Source: Paraburkholderia tagetis
GTDB lineage: Bacteria > Pseudomonadota > Gammaproteobacteria > Burkholderiales > Burkholderiaceae
Assembly (NCBI RefSeq): GCF_022213065.1
Contig: NZ_JAKLJA010000039.1
Location: 1-64,000 of the forward strand
Direction: 5' to 3'
Length of the DNA: 64,000 nucleotides
The translations under genes were made by a program, and so were the position numbers. Shown here piece by piece: positions 24,257 through 32,637 of this stretch (position 1 is the first letter of the stretch; the number at the start of each line of letters is the position of its first letter). Under the pieces are notes generated by a model, which saw only the letters and a program-made list of their open reading frames with translations, ran no database searches and was not told the DNA's origin.

Positions 24257-24389
24257 ACGCACCAACCCGCGCCGCGGTTTCCTGCACAACCTGAAATGGA
24301 TGATTATTCTCTGGTGCGTTGGCGTGGGCGCCACCGTTCTCCTGGTGCTTCCATTTCACCTTATCGTCACGGCGATGATGCACAAATAA
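24243..24389 (+). CDS. 48-residue single-pass membrane protein
   Basis: The ATG at 24243 is preceded by GAGGAGCAG, a strong ribosome site inside the end of the LysR gene, so it is translationally coupled. The peptide has a basic N-terminus (MMKPERTNPRRG), then one hydrophobic helix (WMIILWCVGVGATVLLVLPF, about residues 19-38) and a short tail ending MMHK. It resembles, by pattern only, the small DUF2474-type proteins that often accompany cytochrome bd genes; a bd oxidase lies 6 kb away, but not adjacent. It could also be a small regulator-linked membrane peptide. It ends just before a terminator hairpin. Confidence 0.65.
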   Translation: MMKPERTNPRRGFLHNLKWMIILWCVGVGATVLLVLPFHLIVTAMMHK

Positions 24390-24408
24390 GCGGCTGCGCA
24401 ACTGCAAC

Positions 24409-24448
24409 GGAAGCCGCCTCACTCAAGCAAAGTAAAAAGGCGGCTTCC
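24409..24448. terminator. Bidirectional terminator-like hairpin
   Basis: The arms GGAAGCCGCC and GGCGGCTTCC enclose a 20-base loop. It lies between the convergent small membrane-protein gene and the Rieske-FAD reductase gene. Confidence 0.6.
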
Positions 24449-24453
24449 GGATA

Positions 24454-25983
24454 TCACGTCTGCGCTTCGAACGCCGCCTCTGCGCGAAGGTTTTCCAGGT
24501 CGCGGCCCACCGTCGCGACCGCGAGCCGCTTATTGCCGCGCCAGTATGTGGCGGCACACGCATGCACATCGGGATCGCCGTCGATATCGACGCGATCCCA
24601 GCCCTCTGCATGACCGACATAATTAACGGCGATGTCGTAATGCTGCGTCCAGAAAAACGGCACCGCGTCGAAGCGCCGTTGCTGGCCCAGTATGTTGCGT
24701 GCCGCGACCGCGCCCTGGCGCTCCGCCACGACCCAGTGCTCGACCCGGATGCGCGTGCCCGTGTGCACGTCCGGCCAGCGCGCGATATCGCCCGCGGCGT
24801 AGACATGCGGTGCGCTGGTCTGAAGATATTCATCCACCACCACGCCGCGATCGATTGCGAGACCCGCCTGCTGGGCCAGCGCGACTTCGGGATCGACGCC
24901 GATACCCGCCACCACGAGCTCGGCGGGCAATTCGTCGCCGCTCGAGAGCTTCACGCTATTCGCCGTGATTTCGCTGACGTCGGCGCCCGCGTGAAATACC
25001 ACGCCGTGCGACTCGTGCAGCTTCTTCAGCATGTCGCCCAATGCCGGGCCCAGCACTCTTTCCATCGGATGCGCGCCACGCATGACCACGTGCACTTGCG
25101 CACCGCGCGTTCTCAACGCGGCGGCGGCTTCGAGTCCAATGAATCCCGCGCCCACCACGACGCAACGCTGCACCGTCGCGAGGCGCGCAATCAGCGCATC
25201 GCAATCGGCCAGCGAGCGCAGCACCATCACATGGGGTAATTGCGCGCCGGGCACCGCGAGCCGGATGGGCTTCGCACCGGTCGCCATGAGCAAGGCGCCG
25301 TAATGTTCACGCGTGCCACCGGAAAGCGTGATTTCCTGATTCGCCGGATCGAGCGTCACGACCTGCTGGCCGCAGCGCACATCGATACGCTGCTCCGCGT
25401 AGAACTCTGGCGAGCGTAGCGGCAGCCATGCGGGATCGGCCGTTCCCGCGAGATAGTCCTTCGAAAGATTTGGCCTGTCGTAGGGCGGCGAAGCGTCGGC
25501 GCTCCATAGGGTGATGGGGCCTTCGTAGCCCTCGCGCCGCAACGTCATGGCGGCGGCATTGGCGGCCGCGCCGCCGCCAATGATCGCGACAGACTCAGGC
25601 GCCTTCGCCTTCGCGTGGCCTGCCTTTGCCGATGGCGCCGCAAGCTGCGCTTCGCGCACGAAGACTCGCCCGCCCGACTGCTCCACGCGCCAGCATTTGA
25701 GGCCGTCGAGCGCGGGGGCGTGCTCCACCTGCCCGGTGCGCAGGCAAAACGCTGCGTGGTGCCACGGGCAGCGGATCGTCTCGCCCACCACGAGGCCATC
25801 GGCCAGCGGCCCGCCGTAGTGCGTGCACGTCGCGCCAACAGCGAACAATGCCTCGCCCTTGCGCACGAGCAGCACGGACTCGTCGCCCACCTGCCCAGTC
25901 AATATGCCTTCGTCGGCGATATCCTCCAGCGGCACACCCTTGGTGAAGTCGCGTTCGGACGCAGTAGTTGAATCCTTCGACAT
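24454..25983 (-). CDS. Rieske-domain FAD/NAD-dependent ferredoxin reductase (AIFM3-like)
   Basis: A 509-residue redox protein. The N-terminal Rieske [2Fe-2S] domain (about 10-110) has CTHYGGPL and CPWHHAAF supplying the Cys-His/Cys-His ligands. A pyridine-nucleotide disulfide oxidoreductase fold follows: FAD motif IIGGGAAANAAA (about 130), NAD motif VVVGAGFIGLEAAAAL (about 275), and the second FAD motif VYAAGDIARW (about 395). Fusions of this type pass electrons from NAD(P)H to ferredoxin-like partners. The start has an excellent AAGGAGGG site. It is 13 bases downstream of the MocR regulator on the same strand. Confidence 0.93.
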   Translation of the reverse strand: MSKDSTTASERDFTKGVPLEDIADEGILTGQVGDESVLLVRKGEALFAVGATCTHYGGPLADGLVVGETIRCPWHHAAFCLRTGQVEHAPALDGLKCWRVEQSGGRVFVREAQLAAPSAKAGHAKAKAPESVAIIGGGAAANAAAMTLRREGYEGPITLWSADASPPYDRPNLSKDYLAGTADPAWLPLRSPEFYAEQRIDVRCGQQVVTLDPANQEITLSGGTREHYGALLMATGAKPIRLAVPGAQLPHVMVLRSLADCDALIARLATVQRCVVVGAGFIGLEAAAALRTRGAQVHVVMRGAHPMERVLGPALGDMLKKLHESHGVVFHAGADVSEITANSVKLSSGDELPAELVVAGIGVDPEVALAQQAGLAIDRGVVVDEYLQTSAPHVYAAGDIARWPDVHTGTRIRVEHWVVAERQGAVAARNILGQQRRFDAVPFFWTQHYDIAVNYVGHAEGWDRVDIDGDPDVHACAATYWRGNKRLAVATVGRDLENLRAEAAFEAQT

Positions 25984-25996
25984 TGCACCCTCCTTA

Positions 25997-27421
25997 TCAG
26001 CGCGCGCACGACGCTGCCAGTTTGCCCACTGTGACAATGGCCTGCTCGATCTCGCTCGACCACGGGCTGCTGTAATTGAGCCGGATGAAATTGCGGTAAA
26101 TGTCGGAGATCGAAAACATATAGCCGGGACCAATTGTGATGCCGCGCTCCAGCGCCATCTGGTACAGCTTCATCGAATCGACCTTCGCCGGCAACTCCAC
26201 CCACAGCACGTAGCCTCCCGCCGGGTTCGACATGCGCGTGCCCGCAGGAAAAAAACGCGTGACCATCGCCTTCATCATATTCGCCTGCTGCGCATAGTTC
26301 TTGCGCACGCGCCGCAGGTGATGCTCATAACCATCGCGCTCGAGAAACTCCGCAATGGCCAGTTGAGGAATCACGGAAGTCGTGAGCGTATTCAGAAATT
26401 TGAGCTTCTCGACCTGGTCGCGATAGCGGCCCGGTAAAGCCCAGCCGATGCGGTATGCCGCAGTGAGGCTTTTCGAAAACGAACCGCAGTGCAGCACGAT
26501 GCCCTTCTGGTCATATGATTTCAAGGTCGACGGATGTGAATCGCCGAAATACAGTTCGTTATAGACGCCATTCTCGATAACGGGAATCTGCGCGTTGCCG
26601 AGCATCTCGACGAGTTCGCGCTTGCGTTCGTCGGGCATTTGAAAGCCCAATGGATTCTGGAAATTCGGCATCACCATGCAGGCCGCAATGGGTTGCGATT
26701 CGATGATCTTCGCAAGCGCCTCGATTTCAATGCCGTACTCGGGGTGTGTCGCCACCTCGATGACCTTCATGCCCGAGCGCTCGATGGCGTGCAGCATCGC
26801 GTAGAACGTGGGCGACTCCACGGCGATCACGTCGCCCGGTTTGGCGACCGCTTGCAAGCACAGGTTAATCGCCTCCGTGGCGCCCATCGTTACGATGATC
26901 TCGTTCGGGTCCACGGCCATGCCGTTTTCCAGGTAGCGCCGCGCAATTTGGCGCACGAGATCGGGGCAACCCGGCGGCAACGCATTGGTGATACCCCAGA
27001 GCGCCTTGTTGCGCCCGACCGCCGACGCATAGCGGTTGAGCTTTTCGAACGGAAAGAGCGTTGGATCGGGATAGGGCGAACCGAGCGGAACGGCATCGTC
27101 GGCGCCAATCGAGCGCAAGGTGGAAAGCACGAGGCGGCTCACGTCGACAGTGGCCGATACGGCAATGGGCCGCGTCGGGCGCAACTCGTCCGCGTGCTGC
27201 TTGTCCCCCGCCATTCTCAAGCTCACGAAGTAACCCGATTGCGGACGGCTTTCCAGCACGCCCCGGCTTTCGAGCAGCAAATACGCGCGAATCACGGTGG
27301 TGATACTGATGCGATGCTGCTGACTCGCCTGCCGAACCGATGGAACCCGGTCGCCCGGACGATAAACGCCTTTGCGGATGAGCGTTTCAACGTCGTCCGC
27401 GAGCTTCTCGTAGAGTTTCAC
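25997..27421 (-). CDS. MocR-type GntR regulator with aminotransferase (PLP) domain
   Basis: A 474-residue regulator. The GntR wHTH is at about 1-75 (LYEKLADDVETLIRKGVYRP; SVRQASQQHRISITTVIRAY). A fold-type-I aminotransferase domain follows (TMGATEAINLCLQA; PNFQNPLGFQM; the Schiff-base Lys in HCGSFSKSLTAAYRIGW). The GTG at 27421 has GGGGAGAG upstream; another GTG at 27463 lacks a ribosome site. MocR proteins sense vitamin B6 or amines and usually control a divergent neighbour; here that neighbour is the YdeP-type oxidoreductase. The TGTAC boxes in the gap are candidate sites. Confidence 0.93.
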   Translation of the reverse strand: MKLYEKLADDVETLIRKGVYRPGDRVPSVRQASQQHRISITTVIRAYLLLESRGVLESRPQSGYFVSLRMAGDKQHADELRPTRPIAVSATVDVSRLVLSTLRSIGADDAVPLGSPYPDPTLFPFEKLNRYASAVGRNKALWGITNALPPGCPDLVRQIARRYLENGMAVDPNEIIVTMGATEAINLCLQAVAKPGDVIAVESPTFYAMLHAIERSGMKVIEVATHPEYGIEIEALAKIIESQPIAACMVMPNFQNPLGFQMPDERKRELVEMLGNAQIPVIENGVYNELYFGDSHPSTLKSYDQKGIVLHCGSFSKSLTAAYRIGWALPGRYRDQVEKLKFLNTLTTSVIPQLAIAEFLERDGYEHHLRRVRKNYAQQANMMKAMVTRFFPAGTRMSNPAGGYVLWVELPAKVDSMKLYQMALERGITIGPGYMFSISDIYRNFIRLNYSSPWSSEIEQAIVTVGKLAASCAR

Positions 27422-27807
27422 CGCCTTCTCTCCCCGGTCTATTTTTTGATTCTCGATGCACACAGCACAGTCGTTCCAGTGTACGGCTACGCGCCGAACT
27501 GTACTCTAAAAAAGCCGGCAACTCTGTGCGTCTTGCAATGGCTCAATAACTTCTATTCTTGTACTGACCGAACGCGATGAGAATCAGCCCACGCAATTCG
27601 AAGGCTCGATAGGCAATACCGGAGGAGTCGAATTTCGCATCGAATCCGATATCTAGTATCGGTTGGTCCACTGTTCCCATCGGCCAGCCCCGCTCATAGA
27701 ATTTGAGCTGTCCAATTGTCCCTTTTTGTCGTCACGGATATACCAAAGCATTTCAGGCAGAGCGGCGCCCTTCTAGCGGCGTCGTTTGAACCACTACGGA
27801 GTTTCCT
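27422..27807. promoter_or_regulatory. Divergent promoter region with phased TGTAC boxes
   Basis: A 386-bp gap between the MocR and YdeP-type genes. The pentamer TGTAC starts at 27480, 27500 and 27560, i.e. spaced 20 and 60 bases, all in the same orientation. The first two have the longer forms CAGTGTAC and AACTGTAC. MocR regulators typically bind direct repeats phased by about two helical turns, so this is the best operator candidate. Nothing else was recognised in the remaining 240 bases. Confidence 0.45.
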
Positions 27808-30081
27808 ATGACCAAGCAACGCGAAGTGCCGGGCATCCACCCCTACGATGGGCCAGCTGGCGGCTGGGGCGCGCTGCGGGCGACCGCTCAAGCCATCCGG
27901 CAGCAAATGGAAAGCATCGAGGCGCCCATCGTCTTGCTGCGCACGAACCAGCCCGACGGGTTCGATTGCCCCGGCTGCGCATGGCCCGACAAGGAGCACC
28001 GCTCGACCTTCCAGTTCTGCGAGAACGGCGCCAAGGCCGTGACCTGGGAGGCCACGACCAAACGCGTGCCGCCCGAGTTCTTCGCCGCCAATACCGTCAC
28101 CTCGCTGCTCCAGAAGACCGATTTCGAACTGGAAGACATGGGCCGGCTCACGCACCCGCTCGTCTACGACCGCGCGACCGACACATTCCGCGCCGTGGAC
28201 TGGGAAGACGCGTTTGCACGCATCGGCGAGATTCTGCGCGCGCTTTCGCCGGACGAGGTCGAGTTCTACACGTCCGGGCGCGCGTCGAACGAAGCCGCGT
28301 ATCTGTATCAATTGTTCGCCCGCGAATACGGCACGAACAATTTCCCCGATTGCTCGAATATGTGCCACGAGCCTACTAGCGTGGGGCTGCCGCAATCGAT
28401 CGGCATCGGCAAGGGCACGGTCTCGCTCGAAGACTTCGACACCACCGAACTCATCATCGCCATTGGCCACAACCCGGGCACGAACCATCCGCGCATGATG
28501 GGGACGCTCCATGAGGCCTCGCGGCGCGGCGTGCCCATCATCGTCTTCAACCCGCTGCGCGAGCGCGCGCTCGAACGCTTCGCCGACCCGCAGAGCATGT
28601 TCGAGATGGCCACCTTCAGCTCGACGCGCATCGCCTCGACGTATTTCCAGGTCGACGCGGGCGGCGACGCAGCCGCGCTCAAGGGCATCATGAAGGCGCT
28701 GCTCGCGATGGAAGCCGAGCAAGGCAACGTGCTCGACAAGGCCTTCATTGCCACGCATACGCAGGGATTCGATGCATTCGCAGCGGACCTCGAAGCCACC
28801 TCATGGGACGACATCGAAAAAGCGAGCGGCCTCACGCGGCCCGATCTCGAGCACGTTGCGATCGCCTATGCGAAGTCGAACGCGACCATCGTGACCTACG
28901 GCATGGGCGTCACCCAGCACAACAAAGGCACGGCGAACGTGCGGCTGATTGCCGACCTGCTGCTCATGCGCGGCAACTTCGGCAAGCCTGGCGCCGGTAT
29001 TTGCCCGCTGCGCGGCCACTCCAATGTGCAGGGCAACCGCACGGTGGGCATTACTGAAAAGCCTTCGAAAGCATTCCTGAAGCTGATTGAAGACGCGTGC
29101 GGTTTCACGCCGCCGTCCTGGCACGGACACGACGCGGTTCAGGCCATGCAGGCGATGATCGACGGCAAGGCCCGCGCGCTGATCTGCCTTGGGGGAAACT
29201 TCGCGGTCGCGCTGCCGGATTCCGGGCAGTCCTTCCCCGCCATGGCCGGACTCGACCTTGGCGTGCATATTGGCACCAAGCTCAATCGCACGCACTTGCT
29301 AGTCTCTAAGGAAACCTATATTTTCCCGTGCCTGGGCCGCACGGAGCTCGACATGCAAACCAGCGGCAGACAGTCGATCACGGTGGAGGACTCCATGTCG
29401 ATGGTCCACGCGTCGGCCGGAAAGCTCACGCCCGCCTCCGAGCACCTGCGCTCCGAGCCCGCCATCGTGGCCGGCATGGCGCGCGCGGCGCTCCCCGAAA
29501 GCAAGGTGCCGTGGATGGAATTGATCGCCGATTACGACAAAATCCGCGACCTCATCGAAAGAACCGTGCCGGGCTTCGAAGACTTCAACGCGCGCATTCG
29601 CGTGCCGGGCGGTTTCCGTCTGCCGCTTCCGCCCACCGAGCGCCAGTGGCACACGCCTTCGGGCAAGGCCATGTTCTCGGTCTATGGCGGCGTGAAGGAA
29701 GACGCCGACGTATTCGGCGCGCAAGACGTGCTGCGGCTCATCACGATCCGCAGTCACGACCAGTACAACACCACGATCTACGCGATGGACGACCGCTATC
29801 GCGGCGTCTTCGGGCGACGCGACGTGCTCTTCATGAACGAAGAGGACATGGCTGAAAAAGGCATCGAGCAAGGCGACAAGGTCGACATCGAAACGCTCAC
29901 CCCAGGCCGCACGCTGCGTCTCGCGAACCTCACGGCAATCGTCTACAGCATTGCGAAGGGTTCGGTGGCGGCGTACTACCCGGAAGCGAACGTGCTCGTG
30001 CCGCTCGATTACATCGACAAGGAAAGCGGCACGCCGTCGTACAAGTCCGTGCCGGTACGCGTCGTGCGCGCTGCCGCCTGA
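27808..30081 (+). CDS. ydeP: FdhF/YdeP-family molybdopterin oxidoreductase
   Basis: A 757-residue cytoplasmic protein, the usual YdeP length. The N-terminus has GFDCPGCAWPD (about residues 50-60); the two Cys replace the four-Cys [4Fe-4S] motif of classical formate dehydrogenases. The molybdopterin-binding segments follow: SGRASNEAAYLYQL, FPDCSNMCHEPTS (about 183-195), GHNPGTNHPRMM and the C-terminal MGD-binding domain (VLRLITIRSHDQYNTTIY; GDKVDIET). No selenocysteine or signal peptide is seen. In E. coli, YdeP is linked to acid resistance, but the substrate is unknown. It is followed by quinol oxidase genes 128 bases downstream. Confidence 0.92.
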   Translation: MTKQREVPGIHPYDGPAGGWGALRATAQAIRQQMESIEAPIVLLRTNQPDGFDCPGCAWPDKEHRSTFQFCENGAKAVTWEATTKRVPPEFFAANTVTSLLQKTDFELEDMGRLTHPLVYDRATDTFRAVDWEDAFARIGEILRALSPDEVEFYTSGRASNEAAYLYQLFAREYGTNNFPDCSNMCHEPTSVGLPQSIGIGKGTVSLEDFDTTELIIAIGHNPGTNHPRMMGTLHEASRRGVPIIVFNPLRERALERFADPQSMFEMATFSSTRIASTYFQVDAGGDAAALKGIMKALLAMEAEQGNVLDKAFIATHTQGFDAFAADLEATSWDDIEKASGLTRPDLEHVAIAYAKSNATIVTYGMGVTQHNKGTANVRLIADLLLMRGNFGKPGAGICPLRGHSNVQGNRTVGITEKPSKAFLKLIEDACGFTPPSWHGHDAVQAMQAMIDGKARALICLGGNFAVALPDSGQSFPAMAGLDLGVHIGTKLNRTHLLVSKETYIFPCLGRTELDMQTSGRQSITVEDSMSMVHASAGKLTPASEHLRSEPAIVAGMARAALPESKVPWMELIADYDKIRDLIERTVPGFEDFNARIRVPGGFRLPLPPTERQWHTPSGKAMFSVYGGVKEDADVFGAQDVLRLITIRSHDQYNTTIYAMDDRYRGVFGRRDVLFMNEEDMAEKGIEQGDKVDIETLTPGRTLRLANLTAIVYSIAKGSVAAYYPEANVLVPLDYIDKESGTPSYKSVPVRVVRAAA

Positions 30082-30134
30082 CCCTGCACCGCGCGGCACG
30101 CTGAAGCGCACCAAAGCGCTGCGCACTCGCGTCC

Positions 30135-30166
30135 GTCCGGCCGGACCGTGATTTTCCCGGCCGGAC
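30135..30166 (+). terminator. GC-rich hairpin between the YdeP-type gene and the quinol oxidase genes
   Basis: The arms GTCCGGCCGG and CCGGCCGGAC have a 12-base loop, followed by ATTGTTT. This is a weak terminator or an attenuator that would partly uncouple the two transcription units. Confidence 0.5.
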
Positions 30167-30209
30167 ATTGTTTCCCGCACGCTAATGCAACCTGGAGCAC
30201 CGACCCATC

Positions 30210-31598
30210 ATGCAAATCTTCGACGCAATTCATCTCGCCAGGCTGCAATTCGCGTTCACGGTCTCGTTTCATATCGTCTTTCCCGCTATCAGCATCGGCA
30301 TGGCGAGCTTTCTTGCCGTGCTCGAATGGCGCCTGCTGCTGACCGGCGACGTGGCCTACAAGGACATGTACCGCTTCTGGTCCAAGATCTTCGCCGTGGG
30401 CTTCGGCATGGGCGTGGTCTCGGGCGTCGTGATGGCCTACGAGTTCGGCACGAACTGGAGCGGCTTTTCGACCATCGCCGGCAATATCACGGGGCCGTTG
30501 CTCACCTATGAAGTCTTGACGGCCTTCTTTCTCGAAGCGGGCTTTCTCGGCGTCATGCTGTTCGGCTGGAATCGCGTGAGCCCCAAGGCGCACTTCTTCG
30601 CGACGCTGATGGTGGCCGTCGGCACGCTGATCTCCACCTTCTGGATTCTTTCGTCCAACAGTTTCATGCAGACGCCCCAGGGCTACGCCATCGAGAACGG
30701 CCGCATCGTGCCGGTGGACTGGTTCAAGGTGATCTTCAACCCATCGTTTCCGTTCAGGCTCGTGCACATGACAATAGCCGCGTTTATCGTCGCGGCGTTC
30801 ATCGTGGCGGCATGCGGCGCCTGGCACCTGCTGCACGGACGGCGCGACGTGCCGGTCAAGCGCAGCTTTTCGATGGCGCTCTGGATGCTACTGGTGCTGG
30901 CTCCGGTGCAGATTCTCGTGGGCGATGCGCACGGCCTGAATACGCGTGAATATCAGCCGGCCAAGATTGCGGCAATCGAAGGGCTGTGGGAAACCGAGCA
31001 TGGCGGCACGTCGCTCAATCTCATTGGCCTGCCCGATATGAATGCGGAAGTCACGCGCTACGCCATCAAGATTCCACATCTGGGCAGCCTGATTCTCACG
31101 CATAGCTGGAATGGCGAGATTCGCGGTCTCAAGGAATTTCCGCCGCAAGACCGCCCGTATTCGCCCATCGTGTTCTGGACTTTCCGCCTCATGGCCGGGC
31201 TCGGCATGCTGATGCTGCTGGTCGCGCTGCTGGGTCTCTGGCTGCGCCCGCGCGGGCGCCTCTATGAAACGCGCTGGTATCAATGGTTCGTCTTTTGCAT
31301 GGGGCCGTCCGGCATCCTGGCGCTGCTGGCCGGCTGGATCACAACCGAAGTGGGCCGCCAACCGTGGACCGTGTACGGCATCGTTCGCACCGTGGATTCG
31401 GTATCGCCCATCGGCGCGCAGCAGGCCGGCGTTTCGTTGCTGATACTCGTGATCGTGTATTTCCTCGTGTTCGGCACGGGCGTCTACTACATGTTGAAGT
31501 TGATGAAAAAAGGCCCTGCGCACGGCGTCGAAAGCCGTGAATCGCTGAAGTATCCCGGGTTGCACAACCGTGCGCTCGACGCCGTGTCTGAGGAGTGA
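30210..31598 (+). CDS. cydA: Cytochrome bd-type ubiquinol oxidase subunit I (CydA/CioA)
   Basis: A 462-residue membrane subunit carrying haems b558, b595 and d. A His in FTVSFHIVFP near residue 19 is a conserved haem ligand; FRLVHM (about 188) supplies another. The GRQPW motif of bd oxidases is at about residue 390 (TTEVGRQPWTVYG). The periplasmic Q-loop is short, as in the cyanide-insensitive CioA branch. It would oxidise ubiquinol and reduce O2 with high affinity. The start at 30210 has a weak GGAG-containing site. Paired with the next gene, four bases after its stop. Confidence 0.95.
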   Translation: MQIFDAIHLARLQFAFTVSFHIVFPAISIGMASFLAVLEWRLLLTGDVAYKDMYRFWSKIFAVGFGMGVVSGVVMAYEFGTNWSGFSTIAGNITGPLLTYEVLTAFFLEAGFLGVMLFGWNRVSPKAHFFATLMVAVGTLISTFWILSSNSFMQTPQGYAIENGRIVPVDWFKVIFNPSFPFRLVHMTIAAFIVAAFIVAACGAWHLLHGRRDVPVKRSFSMALWMLLVLAPVQILVGDAHGLNTREYQPAKIAAIEGLWETEHGGTSLNLIGLPDMNAEVTRYAIKIPHLGSLILTHSWNGEIRGLKEFPPQDRPYSPIVFWTFRLMAGLGMLMLLVALLGLWLRPRGRLYETRWYQWFVFCMGPSGILALLAGWITTEVGRQPWTVYGIVRTVDSVSPIGAQQAGVSLLILVIVYFLVFGTGVYYMLKLMKKGPAHGVESRESLKYPGLHNRALDAVSEE

Positions 31599-31602
31599 CG
31601 CC

Positions 31603-32610
31603 ATGCAAATCGATCTTCCCGTTATCTGGGCCGCCATTATCGGACTCGGCGTCTTCATCTATGTGATGCTCGACGGCTTCGATCTTGGCATTGGCTTGCT
31701 GTTTCCTTTCTTCGAAGGCAAAGGCGAGCGCGAGGTGATGCTCAATACCGTTGCGCCGGTCTGGGACGGCAACGAGACATTTCTCGTGCTCGGCGGCGCC
31801 GGCCTTTATGGCGCATTTCCAGTGGTCTATTCGACGCTGCTGCCGGCCAACTACATGCCGCTCATACTCATGGTGGTGGGTCTGATTTTCCGTGGCGCTG
31901 CGTTCGAACTGCGCGCGAAGGCCACGCGCACGCAGCACGCCTGGGACCTCGCGTTCATCGGCGGCTCGGCGCTCGCGGCCATGTGCCAGGGCATCGTGCT
32001 GGGCTCGCTGCTGCAAGGCATCAAGATCGTCGACGACAAGTTCGCGGGCGACCCGTTCGACTGGTTCTCGCCGTTCAGCGTGTTTTGCGGATTTGGGGTT
32101 CTGATTACTTACGCGGCGCTCGGCTGCGGCTGGCTCATTCTCAAGACCGACGGCGAATTGCAGCGCAAGATGCGCGTACTCATGCGGCCGCTCACCGCCG
32201 TGCTGCTGGGCGCCATTGGCGTGGTGAGCCTGTGGACGGTGCTGGGCCTGCCGGCCGTGGAGCAGCGCTGGTTTGCGAGCGGCAATCTTGGCTGGTTCCT
32301 GCCGGTGCCCATTCTCGTGCTGGTGTGCGTCGCGTGCATCTTCCGCTCGGTGCGGCTCGAGCACGAAGCCATGCCCTTCCTGCTCACGCTGGCGATTTGC
32401 TTTCTCGGCTACACCGGGCTCGTCATCAGCATCTGGCCGTACATCATTCCGCCGTCGCTGACGATCTGGGAAGCCTCGTCGAGCCATTCGAGCCAGCTCT
32501 TCACGCTCGTGGGCACGGCCATCGTGCTGCCGGTCATTCTCGTCTACAACGCCATGCAATATCGCGTATTCCGCGGCAAGGTTCGCGAAGGAGACCCGGG
32601 CTATCACTAA
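31603..32610 (+). CDS. cydB: Cytochrome bd-type ubiquinol oxidase subunit II (CydB/CioB)
   Basis: A 335-residue membrane subunit with about eight hydrophobic segments. It begins with the family motif MLDGFDLGIG (about residues 24-33) and contains WDGNETFLVLGGAGLYGAFP (about 52-71), conserved in all CydB. It forms a heterodimer with subunit I. GAGGAG sits upstream of the ATG, overlapping the end of the cydA-like gene. No CydX/YbgT-like peptide gene follows directly; the bestrophin gene starts after 27 bases. Confidence 0.95.
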   Translation: MQIDLPVIWAAIIGLGVFIYVMLDGFDLGIGLLFPFFEGKGEREVMLNTVAPVWDGNETFLVLGGAGLYGAFPVVYSTLLPANYMPLILMVVGLIFRGAAFELRAKATRTQHAWDLAFIGGSALAAMCQGIVLGSLLQGIKIVDDKFAGDPFDWFSPFSVFCGFGVLITYAALGCGWLILKTDGELQRKMRVLMRPLTAVLLGAIGVVSLWTVLGLPAVEQRWFASGNLGWFLPVPILVLVCVACIFRSVRLEHEAMPFLLTLAICFLGYTGLVISIWPYIIPPSLTIWEASSSHSSQLFTLVGTAIVLPVILVYNAMQYRVFRGKVREGDPGYH

Positions 32611-32637
32611 AAATTCATTACACAAGAAGAGCACATC

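Noticed and set aside
30210..32610. Considered naming the oxidase firmly as cyanide-insensitive CioAB
   Set aside because: The short Q-loop supports it, but CydAB and CioAB cannot be separated with certainty without alignment, so the general name was kept.
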